The notes under the pieces were generated by a model. It did no database searches. It worked only from the letters and a program-made list of their open reading frames with translations, and had not been told where the DNA came from. DNA of 26,967 nt from CAWJEL01 sp964647255 (GTDB lineage Bacteria; Chloroflexota; Anaerolineae; CG2-30-64-16), in contig CAZYGI010000053.1 in NCBI GenBank assembly GCA_964647255.1, positions 1 to 26,967 of the forward strand, given 5' to 3'. Shown one piece after another: positions 7,649 through 15,223 of this stretch; within the stretch, counting starts at the first letter, position 1; every line of letters starts with the position of its first letter. The position numbers and the translations under genes were made by a program.

Positions 7649-8102
7649 GGCGACGTACACCACCGCGGTCGCCTGGCAAGGCGAACATTGGGGCCACCTC
7701 GTCTTGGGCAACGGTCCAGAACTGGACTTCTCCGCGCCGCCCGACGCCTTCGGCCATGCCGGCGTGCTCACGCCGGAGGACGCCTTTGTCGCCGCGGCCA
7801 ACACCTGCGTTATGTTGATGTTTCTCTGGGCCTGCGAGCGCTTCAAGCTCGACCTGGTTAGCTATCGCTGCCGGACGGACGGCACGAAGCGGATCGCGCT
7901 GGATCGCACCGAGAGCTTCACCCACCTCCGCTTCTGGCCGGAGATCGCGGTGCGCGCAAGAGCCGGTGAAGGTGAAGCAGCCACCGAGCAGCGCGTGCGC
8001 AAGGCCCTGGCTGCGGCGCAGAAATACAGCCTGGTCGCCAATTCCGTGAAGAGCGAGATCATCATCGAGCCGGCGATCACCGTGCTGGCGACCGATTCAT
8101 GA
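7638..8102 (+). CDS. OsmC-family protein lacking the canonical second cysteine
   Basis: A 154-residue OsmC/Ohr-fold protein; members of the family reduce organic hydroperoxides with a two-cysteine thiol cycle. ATG 7638 is preceded by AAGGAGG inside the upstream gene. The peroxidatic-type cysteine is Cys57 in FVAAANTCVMLMF. The helix that normally bears the second cysteine reads AAAQKYSLVANSVKSE, with Ser131 where many relatives have Cys. Cys66 and Cys78 are present elsewhere. Loss of the resolving residue suggests a one-Cys mechanism needing an external thiol, perhaps the adjacent thioredoxin or lipoyl carrier, or a non-peroxidase role. That partner assignment is inference. Confidence 0.85.
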   Translation: MADEATYTTAVAWQGEHWGHLVLGNGPELDFSAPPDAFGHAGVLTPEDAFVAAANTCVMLMFLWACERFKLDLVSYRCRTDGTKRIALDRTESFTHLRFWPEIAVRARAGEGEAATEQRVRKALAAAQKYSLVANSVKSEIIIEPAITVLATDS

Positions 8103-8172
8103 ATCGCAGGCGACCATACGACGAAGCCAACCAACCATCCCTAACCCTATTTGAGGAAAGGAACTTACGCTG

Positions 8173-8430
8173 ATGCCCCTCCACATCAAAGTCCTCGGCG
8201 GCGGTTGCGCCAACTGCCACAACCTGGAAGCGAACGCGCGCGCCGCGGCCGCACAGCTCGGCGTCGAGGCAACGTTCGAACTCACCGGCGACCCAGCGGA
8301 ATACGCCCGCTACGGGCTGCTGGCGACGCCCGGCCTGGTCGTCAACGACAAGCTGGTCAGCGGCGGCCGGGTGCTCGCAACCAGCCAGATTGTCACGGCG
8401 CTGACAAACGTGCTCGCCGTGGAGAACTAA
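8173..8430 (+). CDS. Small thioredoxin-family protein (glutaredoxin-like, CANC)
   Basis: An 85-residue thioredoxin-fold protein. Its start ATG 8173 follows AGGAAAGGA with longer-than-usual spacing. The active site is GGGCANCHNLE (Cys12 and Cys15) and the cis-proline loop is LLATPGLVV. It resembles the short thioredoxins found beside metalloid and organoarsenical permeases in many bacteria and archaea, where a reductant or chaperone role has been proposed. It lies between the OsmC-like gene and acr3 with 70 and 66 bases on either side, so it is probably still in the same transcription unit. It could regenerate ArsC, OsmC or a permease-bound thiol. Confidence 0.88.
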   Translation: MPLHIKVLGGGCANCHNLEANARAAAAQLGVEATFELTGDPAEYARYGLLATPGLVVNDKLVSGGRVLATSQIVTALTNVLAVEN

Positions 8431-8480
8431 CGTTGGCACGTTGGCACGTTCAAACGTGTTGACATGCGAACATGCTCATG
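8431..8480. repeat. Short intergenic repeat with palindrome upstream of acr3
   Basis: Directly after the thioredoxin stop codon, CGTTGGCA occurs twice in tandem (8431-8446) and is followed by CACGTT-CA-AACGTG (8445-8458), an exact 6-bp inverted repeat with a 2-base centre. The rest contains GTTGACATGCGAACATG-like symmetry. It looks like low-complexity intergenic repeat sequence rather than a promoter. The TTGACA at 8459 has no acceptable -10 at the right distance. Confidence 0.4.
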
Positions 8481-8496
8481 ATTCCAAGGAGGCCCC

Positions 8497-9583
<1,087 letters not shown>

Positions 9584-9587
<4 letters not shown>

Positions 9588-10825
9588 GCCGGAAACAGAA
9601 TAAAAGGGTAGACCAGCAAGAATTTCTACAGACACTCGACCTGTATCTGGCCGAGCTGCGAGAGGATGCTTGCTTTGCGCAGGCACGCCAGTTTTATGCT
9701 CGCGGCCTGAGCTCCCGTGTGCTTCGGCTGGACCGGTGGGGTAGTCCGGCGGAGCAGTTGCGCGCCGATGCGCGCGCCGGAGCCGGTGAATTCCTGAAAG
9801 AAACGGCGCAGGCGATCGAACGCGCACCCGTTCTGGTCTGGCGACCGGAAATGGCGACACCGACAGGCCGATACAAGGCGGATCGCTTTGCTGAGGCTGC
9901 CGCACAGATCATCCAGGCACTTGATCCTCAGCCCGCGGAAGGAGTCGTTGTCACGCTGGAGCAGGGAGTCAAGCAGGGACTGAACGAAGATCAAAGACGG
10001 CTGGTCGAGGAATGGCGACGGGCCTATGACGATGAGTATCAGAAGTACCGCGCGGAGTGTCTCCGCACAGGGGTCAAGGGCTACAAGGAAATCTCCCTGT
10101 TCACCTTCGTGGGATTTGCCGGCGGGCTTGGGCTGGGCGCGCTGCTGGATGCGCTGGGTTTCTCGGCGAGCGCCATCGGCGAATGGGCGGTGCGTACGAT
10201 CTCCGGTGAGGGGGAAGACCTGAGTGAAGGCGCCTGGGTTCTGCGAAGCCGACTGCGCCGCAAGAATGGCAAAGCCCAAGAAGAAGCTCACGAGGAGCCT
10301 GATGAAGAAGGTCTGGAAGAAGAGGGTTTCGTCTGGTTCGAAGAAGAGGATGAGCGAGGGGCTGCCGTGGCCTACGGCAGCGGCAAGGTTGTCGGTATGG
10401 CGGCTCCTTGGGCGATAGACGCGGTGTCGCGACTGGCTGGGGTGGATGTGCGCGCACCCGAAGGCAGTTACGTGGCCTACTTCTATTCCTTGGCCGATCA
10501 GCTCTTTGCCACAATCAACGGTTTGCGCTATCACGTCGGCCGCGCCGGTTCGTTTTGGGGTGGCGTGAAGCGCTATTTCGGTGACCCGGTGATGGCGACT
10601 TCGTTCACCATCGTCACCGTGCCCTTTCTGGGACTGTACCTGGTGCGCTCCTCGGGCTGGCGCCCGGATTCGTTGTTGTTGGCGGCGATCGAAGGGGTGC
10701 TGCTGAACCTGTGCTGGGCGCCGCCGATGATGGCCTGGATCTGGGATTGGCATTTACAGCGCGGGCTGCGAAAGGTCACCCAGACGCACGCGGCCCAGGC
10801 AAGAGCTGTCGGTCAGGCGGGCTAG
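9584..10825 (+). CDS. Unknown membrane protein translationally coupled to acr3
   Basis: A 413-residue protein that I do not recognise. Its ATG at 9584 overlaps the acr3 stop by 4 bases. Residues 1-165 look soluble, helical and charged. A glycine-rich hydrophobic segment follows (170-197), then a strongly acidic stretch (about 233-258, with runs such as EEEGFVWFEEEDE). Two further hydrophobic segments lie near 336-356 and 362-386, and a basic C-terminal tail closes the protein. No metal-binding cysteine motif is seen; the only cysteines are at 30, 159 and 377. Base composition is slightly less GC-rich than in acr3. Coupling to acr3 suggests a membrane accessory role in arsenite export, but it may be an inserted gene. 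Confidence 0.75.
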
Positions 10826-10845
10826 CTGCTGCGAAGGAGGACGCC

Positions 10846-11107
10846 ATGCTGATCGAGCACTACGATCTAGACATCTTCATGCCGTCGTGCAACCCCGACC
10901 CCAAGCGCTTATCGGCGCGGGCCTTGTTGCTGGCCGACATCTCGGCTGCTGCCGCGCACCAACGGCCGGGCCTGCGGCGAGGCGACCTCCGTAGCCTGCG
11001 CGTTCGGCCTGCTTGAAGAACGGCGCAGCCCCGCAGCGTGACCCGCACTGGCCGATCCGATCCACGCGCCGCAGCGCGCGGGCTTGGTTGCGCTGCTATC
11101 CACGCTT
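10846..11107 (+). pseudogene. Decayed Fe-S domain protein gene with internal deletion and lost cysteines
   Basis: ATG 10846 follows GAAGGAGG and encodes MLIEHYDLDIFMPSCNPDP and so on, the N-terminus of an Fe-S protein often found in such ars operons. After about 34 codons, at about 10946, the recognisable homology continues in another frame: LLPRTNGRACGEATS, then AFGLLEERRSPAA, a TGA at 11039-11041, and PALADPIHAPQRAGL. In intact relatives this is the [4Fe-4S] motif TNCxxCGxxTC followed by a further Cys. Here the first Cys is Gly, the third Ser, and the last a stop. The middle of the gene is gone. The frame from the start runs on to 11016. From 11108 to 11222 I recognise nothing. Confidence 0.6.
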
Positions 11108-11222
11108 GGCGGCCCAAATTTCGCTCCAGCCATAATGACGCACCGCAAGGCATCATGTCTGCGTTTCGCGGTCTTGGTCCCACACAGCTCCCTGATCCTC
11201 CGGAACCAGCTGCGGCCCCAAC

Positions 11223-11251
11223 TTGACAAGGCTACCTCAGTACTATATTAT
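11223..11251 (+). promoter_or_regulatory. Sigma-70-type promoter of the ArsR-ArsC-ArsC gene
   Basis: TTGACA at 11223-11228 is followed, after 17 bases, by TATTAT at 11246-11251. Both boxes are close to consensus, and the start codon lies about 47 bases downstream of the -10. The palindrome described in the next entry overlaps the -10 box. Confidence 0.75.
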
Positions 11252-11273
11252 ATCAATCTGTTTTGATGTAATA
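11246..11273. promoter_or_regulatory. Probable ArsR operator A (imperfect palindrome over the -10)
   Basis: The left arm TATTATATCAA (11246-11256) and right arm TTGATGTAATA (11263-11273) are inverted repeats matching at 10 of 11 positions around a 6-base centre. The -10 box lies in the left arm. ATCAA/TTGAT half-sites are typical of many ArsR-family operators. The sequence differs from operator B at 13035, so a different ArsR probably binds it. Confidence 0.65.
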
Positions 11274-11298
11274 CAGATCGTCGGGGAGGTCACAGGTC

Positions 11299-12594
11299 AT
11301 GCTTGCCGATTGGAGCGCAGAGGCCCCTGCGGTGTTCAAGGTGCTGGGCCACAACGTGCGCTGGCAGCTCCTCAGGGGGCTGGCGCATTCCGATTGCCGC
11401 GTCCAGGAACTGGTGCAGGTCCTGGGTAGGCCGCAGAATCTGGTTTCTTACCATCTGCGGCAACTGCGCGAGGAAGGCCTGGTGCACGAACGGCGAAGTA
11501 GCGCCGATAGCCGCGATGTGTACTATCATCTCGATCTGGGACGCCTGCAGGAACTGCTGCACACGAGCAGCCAGGCGCTGCACCCCGCGTTAAGCGGCGA
11601 GACCGCCCGACGCTTCAATCACGCGTCCGCCTCAGCGCCGGTCCGTGTCCTGTTTCTCTGTACCCATAACAGCGCCCGCTCGCAGATGGCCGAAGGGATC
11701 ATGCGCCAGCACAGTCGGCCGCCGCTCGCGGTCTTCAGCGCGGGCAGCGCACCGTCCACCGTGCACCCACTGGCAATCCAGGTCATGGCGGAGATGGGTA
11801 TTGATATCAGCGCCCAACAGGCAAAGCACTACCGGCAGTTTGTTTCAGAGCGCTTCGACTACGTCATCACCGTGTGCGATCGCATGCGGGAGATCTGCCC
11901 AGTGTTCCCGGATGGACCGCAGCAGATCCATTGGAGCATCCCGGATCCAGCAGAGGTGTCTGGATCAGAACCCAACTGCCACAAGATGTTCCAAAACACG
12001 GCGAGCGAGCTGACAAGCCGTGTCAACTACCTGCTGCTCTCCATTGCAGCGGCAACCCCTATTCCACAGGAGTTGTCTATGAGCCAAGGCTCACCGTTGG
12101 CGGATGAAAATGGTTCATGGACATCTACGCATTTTCGAAGGAGTCTGGTCATGAGTAAGGCGAAGGTTCTTTTCTTGTGCACGGGCAACTCGGCGCGCAG
12201 CCAGATGGCTGAGGCGTTTCTGCGCGCCTGCGGCGGTGAGTATTTTGACGCCTATAGCGCGGGCCTGGAGCCGAAAGGCATCAACCCATACACGCGACGC
12301 GTGATGGCCGAACTGGGCTATGACCTGACCGGGCAGTCATCCAAGAGCGTGATGGAGTACCTGGGTCGGGCCAATTTCGGCTACCTGATCACCGTGTGCG
12401 GCGATGCTGAGCGAAACTGCCCGCGCACTTTCCTCGGCATCTCCCATCGCCTGCACTGGGATCTCGAAGATCCGGCAGCCTTTGTTGGATCTGACGAGGA
12501 GACGCTGGCCAAGTTTCGCGCGGTGCGTGACGAGATCGAAAAACGCGTCCGGGCGTGGGTGGCTGAGCAGCGACCGGCATCGCAGGAGATGTGA
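11299..12594 (+). CDS. ArsR-ArsC-ArsC fusion: repressor plus two arsenate reductase domains
   Basis: A 431-residue open frame with three domains. Residues 8-85 form an ArsR-type winged helix (PQNLVSYHLRQLREEGLV as recognition helix and wing). Residues 114-250 form a low-molecular-weight phosphatase-like arsenate reductase with CTHNSAR (Cys121) and the redox pair Cys193/Cys200 in TVCDRMREICP. Residues 286-425 form a second ArsC with CTGNSAR (Cys294) and Cys367/Cys374 in TVCGDAERNCP. Both keep the three-cysteine relay of thioredoxin-coupled ArsC. The linker 250-284 looks like former intergenic DNA. Met285 (ATG 12151) has its own AAGGAG, so the second ArsC may also be made alone. ArsR-ArsC fusions are known; the third domain is unusual. 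Confidence 0.88.
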   Translation: MLADWSAEAPAVFKVLGHNVRWQLLRGLAHSDCRVQELVQVLGRPQNLVSYHLRQLREEGLVHERRSSADSRDVYYHLDLGRLQELLHTSSQALHPALSGETARRFNHASASAPVRVLFLCTHNSARSQMAEGIMRQHSRPPLAVFSAGSAPSTVHPLAIQVMAEMGIDISAQQAKHYRQFVSERFDYVITVCDRMREICPVFPDGPQQIHWSIPDPAEVSGSEPNCHKMFQNTASELTSRVNYLLLSIAAATPIPQELSMSQGSPLADENGSWTSTHFRRSLVMSKAKVLFLCTGNSARSQMAEAFLRACGGEYFDAYSAGLEPKGINPYTRRVMAELGYDLTGQSSKSVMEYLGRANFGYLITVCGDAERNCPRTFLGISHRLHWDLEDPAAFVGSDEETLAKFRAVRDEIEKRVRAWVAEQRPASQEM

Positions 12595-12595
12595 T

Positions 12596-13024
12596 ATGGC
12601 GAAACAACGCGTCCTGTTCCTGTGCAGCGGCAACTCCTGCCGCAGTCAGATCGCAGAGGCAATTGTCAACGCCCGGATGGGTGGCAAGTGGGAGGCGTAC
12701 AGCGCCGGGACGCGACCGGCCGGCTATGTGCATCCGTCAGCCCTGCGCGTGTTGCGCGAGATCGGCATTGCGCATGAAGGCCGTTCCAAGTCCGCCGACG
12801 AGTACCGGAATGTGCCGTTCTATCTGACGGTGACCGTTTGCGATGATGCGGCCGAGAACTGCCCGGTGTGGCTGGGCCACGGGCGACGGGTACACCTTGG
12901 CTTCCCTGACCCAGCTAAGGCGGCGGGAAGCGAAGAAGCAGTGCTGGCCGTGTTCCGCCAGGTGCGTGATGATATCGCAGTGCAAGTGGGCGAACTGCTG
13001 TCGCAGGTGGAATTCAGGGCTTGA
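12596..13024 (+). CDS. arsC: Arsenate reductase ArsC, third tandem copy (thioredoxin-coupled type)
   Basis: A 142-residue cytosolic enzyme reducing arsenate to arsenite. ATG 12596 comes 1 base after the fusion gene's TGA and is preceded by AGGAGATG. The P-loop CSGNSCRSQIAEA begins at Cys10. The second and third redox cysteines lie in TVCDDAAENCPVW, about 73-80 residues further on. FPDPAKAAGSEE near the end is typical of ArsC. It resembles the second ArsC domain of the upstream fusion more in layout than in exact sequence. The stop TGA (13022-13024) is embedded in the -35 box of the next promoter, showing very tight packing. Confidence 0.93.
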   Translation: MAKQRVLFLCSGNSCRSQIAEAIVNARMGGKWEAYSAGTRPAGYVHPSALRVLREIGIAHEGRSKSADEYRNVPFYLTVTVCDDAAENCPVWLGHGRRVHLGFPDPAKAAGSEEAVLAVFRQVRDDIAVQVGELLSQVEFRA

Positions 13025-13049
13025 CAAATCATCGGTTATATCGTATATA
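13021..13049 (+). promoter_or_regulatory. Strong sigma-70-type promoter of the second arsR
   Basis: TTGACA (13021-13026), 17 bases, then TATATA (13044-13049). The -35 overlaps the arsC stop codon, and the -10 lies inside the perfect palindrome of operator B. The start codon of arsR is 33 bases downstream. Confidence 0.8.
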
Positions 13050-13060
13050 TACGATATAAC
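13035..13060. promoter_or_regulatory. Probable ArsR operator B1 (26-bp perfect palindrome)
   Basis: The sequence from 13035 to 13060 is a perfect 26-bp palindrome. Its core is ATCGTA-TATA-TACGAT (13040-13055), extended on each side by GTTAT/ATAAC. It covers the -10 box of the arsR promoter, so a bound repressor would exclude RNA polymerase. The same core with a different 4-base centre recurs at 13514. Confidence 0.8.
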
Positions 13061-13081
13061 AATCGCTGAGCGACGGTGGTT

Positions 13082-13486
13082 ATGGCACAGAATAGTCAAC
13101 AGAGCACTGCGGGCAGAACTGCCAACGAAGCGCGGCTCGTGCAGATGTTGAAGGCGCTGGGCAACCCGGTCCGTTTTCAGATCATGCGAACGCTCGCCGA
13201 GCGCCGGGCCTGCATCACGCAGGAGATCGTGGCCACGACGCCGCTCGCGCAGTCCACAGTGAGTCAACACCTGAGGGTGCTGCGCGAGGCCGGCCTGGTT
13301 GACGGCGAGATCGAAGGGCCGGCAACCTGTTACTGCCTGAGCGAATCGGGTGTGCGCTGGCTGAAGGAGCAGATCGAGGGTTGGCTGCCGGGCTGCTGCG
13401 AGCCGAGCGCGCGCGTTGGGTCAATTAAGATCGAGCCGGTGCGTGCGACAGATGAACCAGAAGGCACGTGCGGCTGCTGCGGTTGA
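13082..13486 (+). CDS. arsR: ArsR-family arsenic repressor with C-terminal cysteine pairs
   Basis: A 134-residue winged-helix repressor. ATG 13082 is chosen; a GTG at 13076 in the same frame is possible, and neither has a strong ribosome site. The core runs from about residue 14 to 90, with LAQSTVSQHLRVLREAGLV as recognition helix. Candidate As(III) ligands are Cys in RACITQE, the CYC pair in the wing (GPATCYCL), CC in LPGCCEP, and a terminal CGCCG. C-terminal vicinal cysteines serve as the arsenic site in some ArsR types. The palindromes over its own promoter and before the next gene suggest autoregulation and control of the downstream methyltransferase. Confidence 0.92.
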   Translation: MAQNSQQSTAGRTANEARLVQMLKALGNPVRFQIMRTLAERRACITQEIVATTPLAQSTVSQHLRVLREAGLVDGEIEGPATCYCLSESGVRWLKEQIEGWLPGCCEPSARVGSIKIEPVRATDEPEGTCGCCG

Positions 13487-13503
13487 GCGGCCGGCTCTTT
13501 TTT
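13485..13503 (+). terminator. Weak possible intrinsic terminator after arsR
   Basis: GAGC-GGCCG-GCTC followed by six T residues begins within the arsR stop codon. The stem has only four pairs, so termination would be weak or partial. Confidence 0.3.
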
Positions 13504-13513
13504 GCTTTCTTTT

Positions 13514-13529
13514 ATCGTAGAATTACGAT
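13514..13529. promoter_or_regulatory. Probable ArsR operator B2 upstream of the methyltransferase gene
   Basis: ATCGTA-GAAT-TACGAT is an exact 6-bp inverted repeat with a 4-base centre. Its half-sites and spacing are identical to the core of operator B1 at 13040-13055, 470 bases upstream. TAGAAT at 13518-13523 inside it could act as a -10 box, though no clear -35 precedes it. It ends 32 bases before the methyltransferase start. Confidence 0.7.
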
Positions 13530-13561
13530 GAATCCATTCCGGAAACAGGGAGAGTAATGTC

Positions 13562-15031
13562 ATGGCGAGTGTGACAAGGAGAAGTATGACGCAAGCCGCG
13601 GCCGGGTATTTCGAGCGAGTCGCGGGCGATTGGGACACCCTGCGGACCGGCTACTTCGGGGAGGCCGTGCGCGACGCAGCGATTGCACGCGCTTACCTGC
13701 GGCCGGAGATGGCCGTGGCAGACATCGGCTCCGGGACGGGGTTCATGGCGGTCGGCCTGGCACCCCTGGTGGCGAAAGTCTATGCGGTGGATGGTTCTCT
13801 GGCCATGCTGGAGGCCGGCCGGGAGAACCTCGGCGCCTTCAGCAACGTCGAACAGCGGTTGGCCGACGCGGCTGCACTGCCGTTCGATGCCGCCAGCCTG
13901 GATGCCGCCTTCGCCAACATGTACCTGCACCACTGCCCTGACCCGCAGGCGGCGATCGGCGAGATGGTGCGGGTGTTGAAACCCGGCGGCCGGTTGGTCA
14001 TCACCGACCTGGACCAGCACGAGCACGCCTGGATGCGCGACGAGATGGCCGACGCCTGGATGCGCGACGAGATGGCCGACGCCTGGCTGGGCTTTGAGCG
14101 TCCTGTGGTGAAGGGCTGGTTGCGGGCGGCGGGCCTGGTCAATGTGATCGTAGATTGCACCAGCCAGAATTGTTGTGCCGCTGCGCAGACCGAGCCCGCG
14201 GCCGCCGCGGAGATCTCTGTCTTTGTCGCAACCGGCAGCCGCCGCGTAAGCGGCGCGACCGCGGCCGTGCAGTCCAGCTATGGCGCGCTGGCAACCGACG
14301 GCGGCTGCTGTGGCTCCGCTGCCGCGCAGAGCAGTTGTTGCTCCCCGTCGTCAAATGCCATGGAGCTCGTCGAGGCCGGACACCCGGAAGTGGTGCTCTA
14401 CGACACGAGCTACACGGCCGAGCAGATTGCCCTGGTGCCCGCCGAAGCTGCCAACCTGTCATTGGGCTGCGGCAATCCGACGGCGCTGGCCGCGCTACGG
14501 CCGGGTGAGACGGTGCTGGACATCGGCAGCGGCGCGGGGATTGATGCTTTCTACGCCGCGCGGCGTGTAGGCCCACAGGGTCGCGTGATCGGGCTGGACA
14601 TGACGCCGGCGATGATCGAGCGGGCGCGGCGGTCGGCCGCGGCGGCTGGGCTGGCGCAGGTCGAGTTCCGGCTCGGCCAGGCGGAAGCGATGCCGGTCGA
14701 AGACGCAACCGTTGACGTGATCCTGTCGAACTGCGTCATCAACCTCGCGGAGGACAAGGGCAAGGTTTTCGAAGAAGCCTACCGCGTGCTGAAGCCGGGC
14801 GGCCGGCTGAGCATCAGTGACATGGTGACCGCCGGCCCGCTGCCGATGGCCCTGCGGGGCGACCCCCAGATGTGGGCCGGCTGCATCAACGGTGCGCTGC
14901 CGGAGCGCGAGTATCTGGACCTGGTGCGCCAGGCCGGGTTCACGGATGTCGGGGGGCAACGCAGCCTGAGCGGCGGAGAGCTGGCGGGCGTGGCGGTCTA
15001 CAGCCTTTCGGTCTCGGCCCAAAAAGCATAA
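13562..15031 (+). CDS. arsM: Double methyltransferase: N-terminal SAM methyltransferase fused to arsenite methyltransferase ArsM
   Basis: A 489-residue protein with two class I SAM-dependent domains. Domain 1 (about 14-225) has the glycine motif VADIGSGTGFMAVGLAP and a cysteine-rich end (CTSQNCC). A linker with two CC pairs (249-250, 259-260) joins it to domain 2 (about 265-485), a typical ArsM. That domain has VLDIGSGAGIDAFYAARRVG, Cys303 in LGCGNP, Cys391 in SNCVINL and Cys441 in WAGCINGAL, matching conserved arsenite-binding cysteines. ArsM methylates As(III) to volatile or less retained species. ATG 13562 follows GGGAGAG; ATG 13586 follows AAGGAG and is an alternative start. Domain 1 carries a 9-residue tandem duplication (see repeat). 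Confidence 0.92.
   Translation: MASVTRRSMTQAAAGYFERVAGDWDTLRTGYFGEAVRDAAIARAYLRPEMAVADIGSGTGFMAVGLAPLVAKVYAVDGSLAMLEAGRENLGAFSNVEQRLADAAALPFDAASLDAAFANMYLHHCPDPQAAIGEMVRVLKPGGRLVITDLDQHEHAWMRDEMADAWMRDEMADAWLGFERPVVKGWLRAAGLVNVIVDCTSQNCCAAAQTEPAAAAEISVFVATGSRRVSGATAAVQSSYGALATDGGCCGSAAAQSSCCSPSSNAMELVEAGHPEVVLYDTSYTAEQIALVPAEAANLSLGCGNPTALAALRPGETVLDIGSGAGIDAFYAARRVGPQGRVIGLDMTPAMIERARRSAAAAGLAQVEFRLGQAEAMPVEDATVDVILSNCVINLAEDKGKVFEEAYRVLKPGGRLSISDMVTAGPLPMALRGDPQMWAGCINGALPEREYLDLVRQAGFTDVGGQRSLSGGELAGVAVYSLSVSAQKA
14027..14086 (+). repeat. 27-bp perfect tandem duplication inside the methyltransferase gene
   Basis: Bases 14027-14053 and 14054-14080 are identical, and the first six bases of the unit occur once more at 14081-14086. 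In frame this gives WMRDEMADA twice in a row. The perfect identity at third codon positions shows that the duplication is recent or an assembly artefact. Confidence 0.95.
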
Positions 15032-15060
15032 CCGCTGCGCTGGCCGTCATCGGCGCCGAG

Positions 15061-15132
15061 CCGGTGGGCGCAGGCACGAGCTGACAGGTCTCTGCCCTCG
15101 CTGGTGTCCGCCGGTGCGCGAGGTGGCACCGC
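15061..15132. repeat. Dispersed repeat, copy 1 (diverged)
   Basis: This 72-base stretch in the arsM/modC intergenic region aligns without gaps to 19596-19667. The first half is well conserved, including CTGACAGGT and TCTGC; the middle is not; the end GCGAGG...ACCGC is again similar. CGGTGC/GCACCG at 15112-15131 can form a hairpin. The rest of 15032-15223 shows nothing recognisable. Confidence 0.4.
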
Positions 15133-15223
15133 CCGAAGTTGGATCTGAGCGGGGGAAGGCGCGCCGCCGTCGCTGTGTCCTATCAGTCATGCTAACGATC
15201 TCCGTGCGTCGCACCGGGGCGAG

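Noticed and set aside
9626..10753. Minus-strand 375-codon ORF
   Set aside because: Antisense of the 9584-10825 gene, with His/Gln/Arg-rich composition and no ribosome site. The plus-strand frame is coupled to acr3 and has sensible membrane segments.
11039..11041. In-frame TGA at the place of a conserved Cys, as in a selenoprotein
   Set aside because: Two other cluster cysteines in the same motif are also lost and the frame is broken upstream, so this is decay. No selenocysteine insertion structure was recognised.
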